In this document: one piece after another, positions 52,400 through 64,000 of the stretch
Layout of the letters: each line of letters starts with the position of its first letter
Numbering within the stretch: the stretch's first letter is position 1
Assembly: GCA_030848705.1 (NCBI GenBank)
Contig: CM061240.1
Span: forward strand, 22,215,001 to 22,279,000
Source: Heracleum sosnowskyi
Lineage: Eukaryota > Streptophyta > Magnoliopsida > Apiales > Apiaceae
Length of the DNA stretch: 64,000 nt
Direction of reading: 5' to 3'
Program-made: the position numbers and the translations under genes
Notes under the pieces: model-generated
Databases searched by the model: none
Told to the model about the DNA's origin: nothing
The model's input: only the letters and a program-made list of their open reading frames with translations

Positions 52400-53403
52400 T
52401 GTAAAGCATAATGTAACATAAGATGTTAAAGAGATAACTACAACTCAACAAAGGACAAGACAGACAATAATATTAACAGAAGCACATGAATCCAGAATCA
52501 AAGAAGAAAAGGTAAAATCAAAAAATCAAAATACGTTATGTATTCTTGAAGTCCGTAAACAGGTCACGGAAAGAAGTTCATGAAAATGTTCAAGCCTCAG
52601 TGACAGCAAAAGAAACAAGACTTTCAAGATGACAGAAGTATGTGAATGATTTAGGGTTAGTACCACGGGATTCCAGTGATTTATATGAAGCAACCAGAAC
52701 GACAAGGGACGTATCAGCAGCATTGAATTGAAGACATAAAAGAAGAATTGATCAAGTGTTATTCATCTGTGAACCAGACCAGTTGCACTAGGTGACAGCA
52801 CTGAAAAGATCAAGTTGTTTTATCGTCTCAGAAGAAATTGATACAGTCTAAAACATAAACACCCAGGAGCTCAGAATCTTTTCTTAAAAGTCAAAGACAA
52901 GAAAAGAGTTCGATGGTTTTTCTATTTAGAAAACCATCGAACATGATAAAACAACTTAAAAGAAGACCAAATATAAAGTAATATGCTTTTCGATAGTTTT
53001 TATTTAAAAACTATCGAATGGTAAAATACTTTATACATTCGATGGTTTTTAAATTAGGGAGCAGGTGAAAAGTGTTACTTGTTTTAGAGGTTGATGAAGA
53101 TTGGACGGCCAAGATTAATTCTTTTGATTTTGGTTCGATAGTTTTCTAAAACTAAGTCTACAATTACTAAGAGAGAAGAAGTGTCTTCTTCAGTCAGGTT
53201 ATTAACACAGAAGCTAATCTACGGATTAGAAATTGTAGCGCCCCTCGAGGTTTATATTTATAAAAAGATATATTCCCCGAAACTTGATTTGGTTTGGTGT
53301 GTTTGATTTCGTTATAGAACTGAATGATTTATCCGCGAACGAAATTGAATTATATGTGAGTATCGTATTCAACCCCCCCTTCTACGATACTTTGGACCTA
53401 ACA
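52400..53403 (+). repeat. 5' LTR of copia element C, copy 2
   Basis: TGTAAAGC...GGACCTAACA, about 1004 bp, parallel to 10188-11195. The C-run is 7 instead of 11. It contains the same CGATGG/CGATAG palindromes (52910-53150). The 3' LTR is outside the window, so insertion age cannot be read from this element. Confidence 0.87.
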
Positions 53404-53405
53404 AT

Positions 53406-53417
53406 TGGTATCAAAGC
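53406..53417 (+). other. Primer binding site (tRNA-iMet), element C copy 2
   Basis: TGGTATCAAAGC, as in copy 1. Confidence 0.9.
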
Positions 53418-53563
53418 TTCTTGATTGATATACAAATCAGATCCGGTGAATGAGACCAAAATCAAACGTAGCGTGAAAATTCGAAGCAAATTTTTTAACT
53501 TTCAAAATTTTTCATTTAATTGGAATTTCTTGAATTTTAAACAATTTGACATTTTCAGAAACC

Positions 53564-55823
53564 ATGAGTGCTCCAAAGACAACCGCTGGTATTAAAGTTC
53601 CCCCGTTTACTAGAGATGATTTCGGTTTGTGGAAGATGAAGATGCTGTTATTTATCAAGGCATCTAATCCGTTGTATATTGGCATATTAGATAACAGACC
53701 GTTTGTACCAATGAAACCAGTTGGTGAATCTACAGCTCCTGATGGTAGCAGGATTTCTTCAGGTACCCAACCTAAGGATATTACTGAGTATACAGATTCT
53801 GACAAAGAACTGATTCGATTGGACACAGGTTTAATGTTGATATTGGCGGACTCCGCAGACAAGGAAATGAGCTATCAGTTGATGAACTGTACAAACGGGA
53901 AACATATGTGGGATACCATTAACTTAATAATGGAAGGAACTGAAGACGTGCAGGAAAAAAGATTGGACATCCTGACTTCTCAATACGAAACGTTTAGGTC
54001 TCTGCCAGGAGAAAGTTTAACTCAGGTCTTTGAGAAATATACTAAGCTTCTCAATGAATTGGCAATGAAAGGAAAGACCTATCCACTGAGTGATAATCTA
54101 CGGATCAGGGACAGTGGATAGCAAGCACAATGCACTTGTGAGATCAGCAGCACTTGTAGTGGATGAACCAATAACTTCTGAGATTCAGGTTCAAACCCCT
54201 AGAGCTGGAAAGGAGGTGATAATAGAAGCAGAAATGGATTCTGTGAATCTGGTTGTTGATGAAAGTGATTACTACACCCTAGAAGAGCTTGAGCAAATGG
54301 AAGACAAAACCATGGCGTACTTAGCTGCAAAGTTTAGTCATATTCGTTTCAAGAGAAACCCTAAGTACAAGTTCAAGGGCTCAACCAACAGATTCCAGAA
54401 GAGCAATTATACACCTAGTATAGGCTTTAAGGGAGGCTACAAGACTGGCATGATTGATAGAAGCAAATCAAGATGCTACAACTGCAATGAGTTAGGGCAT
54501 TTCACCACTGAATGCCGGAAGCCTCGTCAAGCGAGAGACATGAAAGATGTCTATGGAAAGAAGGATTCTTATGATGAGTTGAAGAAGGAGAATGCCAAGA
54601 TTAAACAGCAATTGGAGGCATTCTCTGGAAATCAGAAAGGGAAAGCTTATATAGCAGAGGGAAAGCACTGGGATGATACTGATTCGGATGAAGAGGAGGA
54701 ATATATAAATGTTGCTCTAATGGCTGACTCTTCAGAGGAATCACCACAATCATCTCAGGTACCTATCTTAACTACAATTGATATGTCTAACTCTGAGTAC
54801 AAGAAAACTGTGCAAGATCTTAGTGTAGAATTGTTTAATGTACACACAAGCATGCTAGCATCAGAAATGGAAAATGCTAAACTAGTTCTTAAGATTAAAA
54901 AGTTAGAATCTAAAAATGAAGAACTAGAGCTTGTAGTTGTAACATTAGAAGATCTTAAGCAAAAGAATGTGTACTTAGAGAACAAGGTCAAGTGTAATGA
55001 TGAGATAGAGACTATCCTCAGGAAGCAGATTTCAGATCTAGATTTGAAGCTGAATGCTTTTAAGAATTCCGCCCTAATTGCTAAGGAGATCATTGATACT
55101 CAGGCCATAGGGAATAAAACTGCTATAGGATTTGACTATGACAAGAAAGCTGGTAAGAAGATTGTGGAATTCCCTGTGACACCTTCAGTTGTCAAAAAGA
55201 ATACTCCACATGTTCTTAAGAATGTTGATTGTCTAGTTTTTCTTAAGCCTTTTCCACCACTCTTTAATGAGGATGACCTTTACATAGTTCAAGAATTGCT
55301 TGAGGAGGATTTGTTGAAGGAAAAAGAGGTAAAGACTAAGTTGCCTAGGAAATCAGTAAAAAATGAATTACCTAAACCTGATTTACCTAAAGCTGAAGTA
55401 GGTTCCTTAGTTAGTAATGTTAAAAAGAATAGGAATGGGAAGAAGAAGATTGTTAATCAGGAAATGGTTCCATATTCTCCCATTGCACCTAGGAAGTTGT
55501 GCACTATTTGTAATTCTGCTGGACACCTTACACATGCATGTAAAAAGGTTAAAGTAGAAACTGCTAATACTTCTGAATTGCATAACATGTCTGACATGCC
55601 TGATCTTCATGAACCCTGTGGAAAGAAAGAGTGTTTGCTATGTAAGTACAACATCATGCATGCTTATTTTAAGTTGATGAATGATAGTAGCAAGAGCACT
55701 TTTAATGTTAAATCCACATATACTATGAATATCAAACAGGGTAAGACTAAATTGAATGTTACTCCTGTTAAATCATCTAAACCTTCAGGACCCAAACAAT
55801 TTTGGGTACCAAAGTCCGCTTAA
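53564..55823 (+). pseudogene. Copia gag of element C, copy 2 (internal deletion and frameshift)
   Basis: ATG 53564. The same loss of the LPSHLEH/LYGVLKTYEL region near 54100 as in copy 1, followed by a frame change. The N-terminal piece ends at TAG 54119-54121 where copy 1 has CAG. The long second frame (54090-55823) holds both zinc knuckles (RCYNCNELGHFTTEC, LCTICNSAGHLTHAC), a coiled coil and the CGKKECLLCKYNIMHAYF motif. It ends FWVPKSA and TAA at the conserved junction TAATCAATCTGTGATTGCAG. Confidence 0.9.
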
Positions 55824-55834
55824 TCAATCTGTGA

Positions 55835-58800
55835 TTGCAGGGTAAGGTTAAAAGCTCAAAGGTCGTGTGGATTCTGGATAGTGGCTGTTCTAGACACATG
55901 ACAGGTGAAGAGTCCCTGCTTACAGAGGTGGTTAAGAAGACCGGCCCGATTGTAACCTTTGGAGATGACAGAAAAGGATTCACTACGGGATATGGTAAAT
56001 TGAAAGCTGGAAATGTCATCATTGAGAACATCTCTCTTGTTGAAGGATTAAAGCACAATCTTTTAAGTATCAGTCAGTTCTGTGATAAAGGCTACAATGT
56101 AGATTTCAGAAAGGACAAGTGCTTGATCACCAACAGGAAGGATGAGAAGCTTACTCTACTGGGAGTGAGAAAAGGAAATTTGTTTGTAGCTGACTTAAGT
56201 TCTACCAGTGAAGGAGAAGTTACATGTTTCTATGCAAAGGCATCTTCAGAACAAAGTTGGCTATGGCACAAGAAGCTCTCACATCTGAACTTCAAAACTA
56301 TGAACTCTTTGGTAAAGAGAGAGTTAGTGAGAGGGTTGCCCCTGATGGAATTCAATCAGGAGGGACTATGTGAAGCATGTGAAAAGGGGAAGTCGAAGAA
56401 AGCATCACATGGAAGCAAAGGAATGACAAGCATTACTGAACCATTACAACTGATTCATATGGATTTATTTGGTCCAGTCAATGTTATGTCACTTTCAAGA
56501 AATAGATATGCATTGGTGATGGTGGATGACTACTCCAAGTACACGTGGGTGTTGTTCATACAAACAAAGGATGAAGCAACACAACTAATCATTGATCACA
56601 TCAAAAAGATAGAAGTGGAAGCTAAGCTACCTGTGCGGACAATCAGATCAGACAATGGAGCTGAATTCAAGAATGCAGTTCTTAATGATTTCTGCTCAGA
56701 GAAAGGAATTTCAAGACAGTATTCAGCACCAAGAACTCCTCAACAGAATGGAGTAGTGGAAAGGAAGAACATGACCTTGGTTGAAGCAGCAAGGACCATG
56801 TTGAGTGAATCAAAACTTCCCACTTACTTTTGGGCTGAAGCAGTGAACACAGCTTGCTACACTCAGAATCGAACCCTGATCAACAAAGATCATGAAAAGA
56901 CTCTGTATGAGTTAATGGCCAACAAGAAACCAACACTGAAGTACTTTCATGTGTTTGGTGCAAAGTGCTTTGTACTTAAAGATGGAGAACATCTTGGCAA
57001 GTTTGATGCCAAAGCAGATGAAGGCATTTTTCTGGGCTATTCTCTGGAATCTAAGGCTTTCAGGGTATATGTGATTGAAGATAAGAAGGTGTTTGAAAGC
57101 TTTAATGTAACATTTCACGACACCAAAAGACCAGGCCTGCAAACTGGAGAGAACTCTGAATCCTTGGTATTTGAAAATCTATCAGGAGATCTCTCTGACA
57201 ATGAAGAAGTACCTGAAGTTGTTACAGTTATTAATAATAATCATAATGATAATGATTCTGGACAAAGTGGTGACCAAAGTGGAGATCCTCAACATTCTAC
57301 AGGATCCACTAGTCAGTCTTCAGAATCAACAGATCAAACCGTCAACAACTCAGGGGGAGCAGGAGAAGGATCAACTAGTCACACTCCACAACATCTAGAA
57401 CAAGGAGAATAGAGAACTAGGAGAACATCACAAAATGAATGTCACTATTCTGGGTTTCTTTTAGAAACAGAACCTAATAAAGTTGAAGATGCTCTAGATG
57501 ATCCAGATTGGGTGATTGCTATGCAAGAGGAACTCAATCAGTTTGAAAGGCAGAAAGTTTGGAAGCTGGTACCCAGGCCTAAGGGAAAATCTGTTATTGG
57601 AACAAGATGGGTATTCAGAAATAAGTTGGACGAAGATGGCATTGTTACGAGAAACAAAGCCAGACTGGTTGCTAAAGGTTACTCTCAAGAAGAGGGTATA
57701 GATTATGATGAAACCTATGCACCAGTAGCAAGACTTGAGGCCATCAGAATGTTTCTGGCATTTGCTGCACATTCCAATTACAAGGTATATCAGATGGATG
57801 TGAAGAGTGTTTTTCTTAACGGGGAGTTAGAAGAAGAAGTGTATGTGGAACAACCTCCAGGTTTTGAGGATTCAAAACTGGCAGACTTTGTGTACTTTCT
57901 ATTCAAAGCTCTCTACGGACTCAAACAAGCTCCAAGGACATGGTATGACACTCTCTCTCAATTGTTACTTGAAAATGATTTTACAAGAGGTGTCGTAGAC
58001 AAAACTCTCTTTGTCAAAAAACATAAAAATGATTTGATATTGGTGCAAGTATATGTTGATGACATAATATTTGGTTCTACTAATGATGATCTATGCAAGA
58101 GATTTGCTAAGTTAATGCAGAGTCGTTATGAAATGAGCATGATGGGTGAATTGTCATTCTTTCTTGGACTGCAAGTATACCAAAAACAAGATGGTATATT
58201 CATTTGTCAGTCCAAGTACATCAAAGATCTTCTGAATAAGTATCAAATGGAAGACTCATCTACATCAAAGACTCATATGCCAACTGCCACTAAGCTTGAT
58301 AAGGATGAAACTGGTAAGAAGGTTGACATCACAGGCTATAGAGGTATGATAGGCTCATTACTTTATCTCACTGCAAGTAGACCAGATATAATGTTTGCAA
58401 CATGCTTGTGTGCTAGGTTTCAGTCTGATCCTAAAGAATCTCATCTAATAGCTGTTAAGCGAATATTTAGATATCTTAAGGGGACCCCAAATCTTGGAAT
58501 TTGGTACCCTAAAGATACAGGATTTGATCTTATTGGATACACAGACTCTGATTTTGCAGGTTGTAAGATTGATCGGAAGAGTACTTCAGGAAGCTGTCAG
58601 TTTCTTGGAAGAAGGTTAGTTTCCTGGTATAGCAAGAAGCAGCATTCAGTTTCCACATCAACAGCTGAGGCTGAATACATTGCTGCTGGAAGCTGCTGTG
58701 CTCAAATCTTGTGGATGAGAAACCAACTCCGTGACTATGGGCTTTTGTTGACAAAGATTCCAATATTTTGCGACAACACAAGTGCCATAGCAATCTCAAA

Positions 58801-58999
58801 CAACCCAGTGCAACACTCGAGGATGAAGCACATCGACATCAGGTATCATTTTATCCGAGAGCATGTCATGAATGGAACTGTGGAGTTACATTTTGTACCC
58901 ATAGAGGATCAAATTGCAGACATCTTTACTAAATCGCTTGATGAATCCACTTTCAATAAGCTGGTTGGTGAACTTTGGATGTTAAATCTTTCTAATTGA
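55835..58999 (+). pseudogene. Copia pol of element C, copy 2 (one amber; otherwise complete)
   Basis: One frame of 1054 codons. Protease D15-S16-G17; integrase finger H145, H150, C179, C182; catalytic D210, D273 and E309 (35 residues between the last two); then RT (RWVFRNKLDEDG, YQMDVKSVFLNG, YVDD at 58052-58063) and RNase H (GYTDSDFAG, AEAEYIA, DNTSAI, IADIFTKSL). The only stop is TAG at 57410-57412, made by an 84-bp (28-codon) in-frame deletion in the integrase-RT linker relative to copy 1. The frame opens exactly after TGA at the TTGCAG junction. Ala-to-Val in DVKSAFLNG is private to copy 2. Lacking an intact gag, the element could at most act in trans. Confidence 0.93.
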
Positions 59000-60368
59000 T
59001 TTTGATTAGAAGTCAGTAACTGCAGATAGTCCTAGTGAATACATGAGTTTAAGAATTTCTATATCCTTAGGACTCGTGAATTTATTTTCTGGAGCAATTC
59101 TCGTAGTTAGGATTTTTGTACTAATTTTATGTCATAATTATGGATGATATATCTTCTGGCATTTAATTGGTTATTAATTCTAAAGATTATTTAGATGCTA
59201 ATATTTGTTCTAAATATTTAAGCATCTATTTAATTTGAATTAATTTGCTTTGTTTTTAACATTGTAGATTAATGCAGCATAATTTATTGGATTTTAATTG
59301 GTTAATATCATTCAATGATATTTAGTCGATTTTATTCTGAGAAAATTGTGAATTTTCTGTTAACAATTGATTTTGGTGAATTTTAAAAGATTTATTCAAA
59401 ATAAAACTTGACAGGAAATATAAAAGTTTGAATTTTAGAACAAGAACAGGTTTTAAAATTTGAATAGAAGCAAAAACCATCGAATTTAGAAATTTCGATA
59501 GTTTTATTTTCAAGTACAAAGACAAAACCATCGAAATTAATTTTCGATAGTTTTTTATTTGGAAAAGAAAAAGAATCGAAATACAATTCTCGATAGTTTT
59601 TGAAATTAAATTGAAAATATATCGAAAGGAATTTACTTTAATTCATATTTAAATTCTCGATAGATTTTTCAAATAAGTCTTCGATAGTTTTTGTGTTTAA
59701 TTCAAAAAACTTCGATGGTTTTCTATTTAAAAGTCTGTTTGCATTCTTTTAAACTCTTCGATAGTTTTCTCAAAAAACTATCGAACGGAAATAGACTCTT
59801 TTACCCCTCCAGAAATCCATCGATAGTACATTTAAAAACTATCGAAATGTGTTTTTACAAAAATGCCCTTACAGTTCATATGTATAAAACGTCCCCTTAG
59901 CTGTTTTTCAGTTCATTATTCCAAGAATAGAGTTTTATATGCTTACAAAATAGATACAAACATAAAACATCTCCATCGATAGTTTCTTCAAGCTTTAATC
60001 CAGTAAACGTGACAAAAACAATCATTTACCACAATGATTTCATTGTTACAGTGAACAAATTGTGAGTTATTGATAAGGTTGAGTTTTTGATCTAAGTTTA
60101 CAAAGAAAACTATCGAACTTGGTTGTGGATCTAAATCCTATTGTTAACTATAGTAATTCTGAAAAATCGATTGTAACCAATTGATTTCTAAGTTTAAAGT
60201 CTTAATTCAAAAGGTTAACAATTAGGGTTTTTGATTTCTGTTTGGTTCGATTTTGTCTTTTAAAATAAAAGGGGTATTTTGTTAAAAAGTTTGATTAATT
60301 AGAAATAATTAATTAAATTTAAATTGAAAAATTAGTTTTGGTTTATTTAAATTTTCTGGAAATTTAAA
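59000..60368 (+). promoter_or_regulatory. Post-pol spacer of C: CGATAG palindrome array and TATA box
   Basis: At least eleven copies of TTCGATAGTTTT/AAAACTATCGAA or the CGATGG variant lie at about 59480, 59495, 59525, 59540, 59592, 59660, 59684, 59710, 59757, 59775 and 59818-59848, several as facing pairs that could form hairpins. Later single copies are at 59975 and 60105. TATAAAAC at 59883-59890 follows the main array and lies about 480 bp before ATG 60369. The same motif is in the LTR of C. 59000-59460 is AT-rich with no feature. Confidence 0.6.
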
Positions 60369-63300
60369 ATGGCTGGAGAATTTATTGTTACCAAAACTAA
60401 TCATATCTCGTTTCAGAACTTGCAATCCATAACGAACTTACAGTTTCATGCATGGGCAGTGTTTTTGAACACACGTTCATTAGTGGCATTTGCTGTGAGT
60501 ACTCCCGTGGTCCTTTGCATCGATCAATTGACTACGTTGTACACAACCGCCACGGACACAACTGAGAATAACGTAAGGTCCTTCAGTTTTGTTTTGCCAG
60601 GGGGTAGAACAATAAGGGTGACGGAACATGACTTTAATAGAATACTTCGTTTTCCAACAGAAAACCATGTTCCGGATCCCACAACTGAGGAGATACATGT
60701 TTTCTTCACTCTCATAAGAAGTCAACAACCTAACTTCTTTGTGGGAGAGTTTCTGAAGCATTACTTGACAAAGTCATGGAACTTTTTCTTTCATACTTTA
60801 ATCCATGTTTTTACTGCCAAGCTTACAAATCTGCATGGTATTCCCTTATTCCTTCAAAAGATAGGGTTTGCCATTGCTAACAATAGGCATATAAACATAG
60901 GAAAGTTACTGATTGATCAAGTAATTCTATGCATGGGACCACTGGATGAAAGAACAGGCATGGACGATGTGCTTTGTTTCTATCCTAGGTTCCTACAGCT
61001 CATTCTCAATGATGTCTTAACAGATAATGAACGGGAGATATTTGAAGGTGAAGCCACCCAGGAGTGCATGAAGATGAAGAGCAATGCCACAACAGCTCTG
61101 ATAAAGAAGAACAACTATCTTCCAGGGGTACCCACTGTTCTCACAGACTATCTAAGAACGGTGCCCCTACCACTTCTGCCCCCAGGGGAACATGTAATTG
61201 AAGGTAATATTCCTCCACCTCAACCTGAAATGGCACCTGAACCAATGGATGTTGATCCAGAGCCCTCAGTGGCCATTCCTGACCATGAGGTTGCAAACCC
61301 ACAACCTCTAACCACGGTCGAAGAGCCTTTGGAAGAGCCAAATGAAACAATAAATGAACCTCCTTCCCCTCCTATACCCAATATTCAGACATTCGTGAGT
61401 GTAGAGGGAGATAGTGCCTTAGCAGCACCACATAAGGAGATACACCCTTCAACAGCAGCTCTGCCTTCCTCTAAAAGGAGACGAACAGAAACTGAGGCAA
61501 CTGTTGATAATTTATTTCAAACTTCCAAAGCGCCCTTTATTGATTTTTCTGATGCTGATTGGGCTACGCTAACGAAAGCTATATCTGAACCAATAGCTCA
61601 ATCAAGTAAGGAAGAATTGACGGAAGCAACTGGTGTTCCGACCATATTACGGTCAGGTTCACTGGTTGAAGGTTCTAAGAACCAAGGGTCTTCACAAACG
61701 TCGAGAGAAGGCTTTGCCCTAAATGCACAATCTAAAGGGTCATTGTCTACCTCCCCAGATGGAACATATCTGGATCCTGCGGGTAAAGGGTCTAACGTAG
61801 GTGCAGATCGGAAACTCGGTGACAGTGAATCAATTACTATTGAGGAGTCAACTGAGGTAAAGTCTTCACAGACTATCGGGGAAGATTCGGGATCTCTGTT
61901 GTTAATAGAGCCTGTTTCTAACCCCCTAGAGATTCAAACTCTAGATCCTTCAAAGGATATATCATCTACGGATGATCAGCAACTTGGTTTAACCAAGGAC
62001 GGGGACTTGCGAAGCCCCATTGCACCACCGGTGACCTCCTTAAGGATGGCTACGGTGTTTTCTTCTGCAGGTACAACGAGCAAAAAGGGACTGAGTGAAA
62101 CAAAAACACTTACACCTGGCCTGAGTGGGAAAGGAAAAATGAGTGAAACACCGACAGAAACGTTGAGTGAACACCCAGAGTCAAACGTCAGGAGTGACAC
62201 CCTAACCCTTCCAAATATAGATGATCAGCTACTGCCTACAGAACGAGAGTTACAAGTTCAATCTACCCTCAAGGAGATGACAGTTCGCGACAAAGAAGGA
62301 AATCCACTATTCAAGGTTCCACTACGACCTTCCTTTGACCAAGGGATCTCCTCTAGTCAAGCCAATGCTTCTTTAAAATCTATTCAAGAGAAGGTTGACT
62401 TGGCTGCAGCTGATTCCAAAAGAACATTCAGGGTCATTGGCAGTGTATCTGGAACTATAACAGGTACGAAGCAGGCAGTGGACTCCTTAAAGAAGGAAGC
62501 TATGGACAAACTGATCGAGTTGAGGACGGACATCAAGGAACTTAAAGATGGATTCATGAATGAAGTAGATGCTTTGTCGCAAGGACAAGAAGCTTTGAGA
62601 GAAGACGTTCTGGTTATCTAGGATGGTCAAGCTAGGGTAAAAGATGCAATGAACACCCTTTCTAGAGTGGAGTCTAAGCTGAACCAGAGATTGGACAAGA
62701 TTGAGAAGACTACCAACTCCAGATTGGATGACATTGACCTGAAGCTGGCTTCTATGCAAGAGATGAATAAGGATCTACTGGATTTCAAGGAAAATCAAAG
62801 TGATGGAGTACAGTCAATCTAGACTATGCTGAAGAACCAACAAACTGGCCAACCTGGTCCTTCAAATCAGCAACCTGATCCTTCTACTACCTTTTATGCT
62901 GAGGATGCTTTCGTCGAGGATTCCTCAACTAAGGGGGAGAAAGTTGGAGAAGGGGAGAAAGAGAAGCCTAAGGATGGATGGGGAGTTTGGGAAACGGTTG
63001 AAGCTATTCCAATCAGACAGTACTGGATAGAAGAACTTGTACAGGAAGAAGAGAAGAGTGAAGAGGAATTTGAGGTCATGCAAGAGCAACCAATTGAGGA
63101 GGAGCATGAGCCATATTATCCAGAGCCCGTTGAACATCCAATATGGGAGGATATTGTGGAAGAAGAAGCAAATTCTCTATCACCAGAAGAAGAAGCTGAC
63201 TTGGAAACAATAAGAGCTCAGAGAGCTGCAGTAGATGCCAGGCAAGCTGAGAAAGAAAAACAACAAGCAATTCTGAGGAGTGAAAAACTGAAGAGATTCA

Positions 63301-64000
63301 AGGTGTATAATGAAGTGAGGAGGAAGAAGATGATAGATCTGGCAAAGAAAGAAGGTAATGAATGGGAGATGGCTTATAAAACCTTTTGCGGAGTTGAAGA
63401 CGGATTAGAAGTCAACGACAATGCTGAGGTGGAAGTTATCATTCAGGACATCAGAAGTGCCAATCTTGAAGATCAGACTTACTTCAAAGCATTGAGAAAC
63501 TCTATGATCTTTCTGAAAGCTGGGGTTAAATCAAATGGTGCCTGGAGCTTATTGATAAATTTTCTGGAGAAAGGTACATTTGTGATTTCCACTAAGTTTT
63601 TAGAACAGAGGACATACACAGAGTTGCAGGTTATTCTCATCAAGATTCAAAGGACGACAAGGCTAAATGAACTGCTCCGTGAGCATGTTAAAGAGATCTT
63701 GATGAAAGTCGGTCCAGAGATTACTGAAGATCCCCCAATGGTTAGATTCATGACGAATGACTTGTTCAGAATCTGCTATTTGGCTGAGGACAAACTGAGA
63801 GACTATCCAAGCAACTATATAATATCAGTTGAGAAGTATCTTAGATCCACTGGATTCTCATCAACGGAGAAGGACAAAGCAGCAGACACTCTTAGAAGAT
63901 TTCTAATGGAGAATGTTCCTTACTATAGGAAAAGAGTGGAAAGAGGATTGGAAGTGCATACCAGATTACCAGACATGCCAAAGCTAAACAAGAAAGATGT
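60369..64000 (+). pseudogene. Extra ORF downstream of pol, element C (two ambers; runs off window)
   Basis: ATG 60369 opens a frame of more than 1,200 codons interrupted only by TAG at 62619-62621 and TAG at 62820-62822; 62823-64000 is fully open to the window end. Order: an N-terminal globular part of about 250 residues (LPGGRTIRVTEHDFNRIL, FYPRFLQLILNDVLTDNE); a Pro/Glu-rich and then Ser/Thr-rich middle with a SSKRRRTETE basic patch; a coiled coil around both ambers (LKKEAMDKLIELRTDIKELK, then RVESKLNQRLDKIEKT); a STKGEKVGEGEKEK segment over a purine-rich tract; an acidic stretch; a Lys/Gln-rich helix (ARQAEKEKQQAILRSEKLKR); and a C-terminal folded-looking region. Homologous to 15894-18560 in A. 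Not recognised as a known enzyme; no signal peptide or convincing membrane segment. Confidence 0.8.

Noticed and set aside
60369..64000. Calling the extra ORF a viral envelope gene
   Set aside because: No signal peptide, no clear membrane segment and no cleavage site; only its position after pol recalls 'env-like' genes.

Overview
The window looks like plant nuclear DNA, most likely from a eudicot. It is AT-rich and carries three Ty1/copia-type elements primed by initiator-Met tRNA, a Ty3/gypsy element of the Tat/Retand type with an antisense extra gene, a hAT element, a Stowaway-like MITE and a TA-targeting DNA element. I see no single-copy host gene, no rRNA or tRNA gene, and nothing bacterial. 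I cannot place it to family.

Layout. (1) 1-15893 and 37568-58015 are two direct copies of one long segment, about 98% alike by eye. Each holds AT-rich flank, a MITE, promoter-like modules, a spliced Transposase_28-type gene, the 3' half of a gypsy pol on the minus strand, and a copia element (called C) nested in that pol. Copy 1 alone carries a hAT insertion (2757-3884) with a perfect 8-bp target duplication; copy 2 keeps the empty site. Copy 2 alone carries a 5.6-kb element (41287-46919) inserted in a (TA)n tract that is uninterrupted in copy 1. (2) 15894-26340 is a second copia element on the minus strand (A), 3'-truncated and joined tail to tail to the broken copy-1 C element. (3) 26341-35854 is a third copia-type element on the minus strand (B) with two LTRs, a gag, almost no pol, and an extra ORF; a 2.6-kb LTR-like block with an array of snRNA-type promoter motifs lies inside it. 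(4) 36140-37110 is a decayed, inverted LTR related to B. (5) 52400-64000 is the copy-2 C element, with LTR, gag, nearly open pol, a 1.4-kb regulatory spacer, and a reading frame of more than 1,200 codons that runs off the window.

How the parts work together. A, B and C all have the order LTR - gag - pol - spacer - extra ORF, the Sirevirus-like plan. In A and C the spacer before the extra ORF holds an array of palindromic motifs followed by a TATA box, and the same motif recurs in that element's own LTR. The motif differs between A and C apart from a CGATAGT core; B has an unrelated motif in comparable places. This suggests an internal promoter for the extra ORF that reuses the LTR control sequence. 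The gypsy element likewise appears to express its antisense extra gene from its own promoter, with two introns preserved in both copies.

All elements are damaged. C shares a gag deletion in both copies, so it was already defective before the duplication. A has lost the protease Asp-Ser and part of integrase. B has lost most of pol. Relative ages: B (its LTRs differ by roughly 10%) predates the segmental duplication (about 2%), which predates the hAT and TA-targeting insertions.
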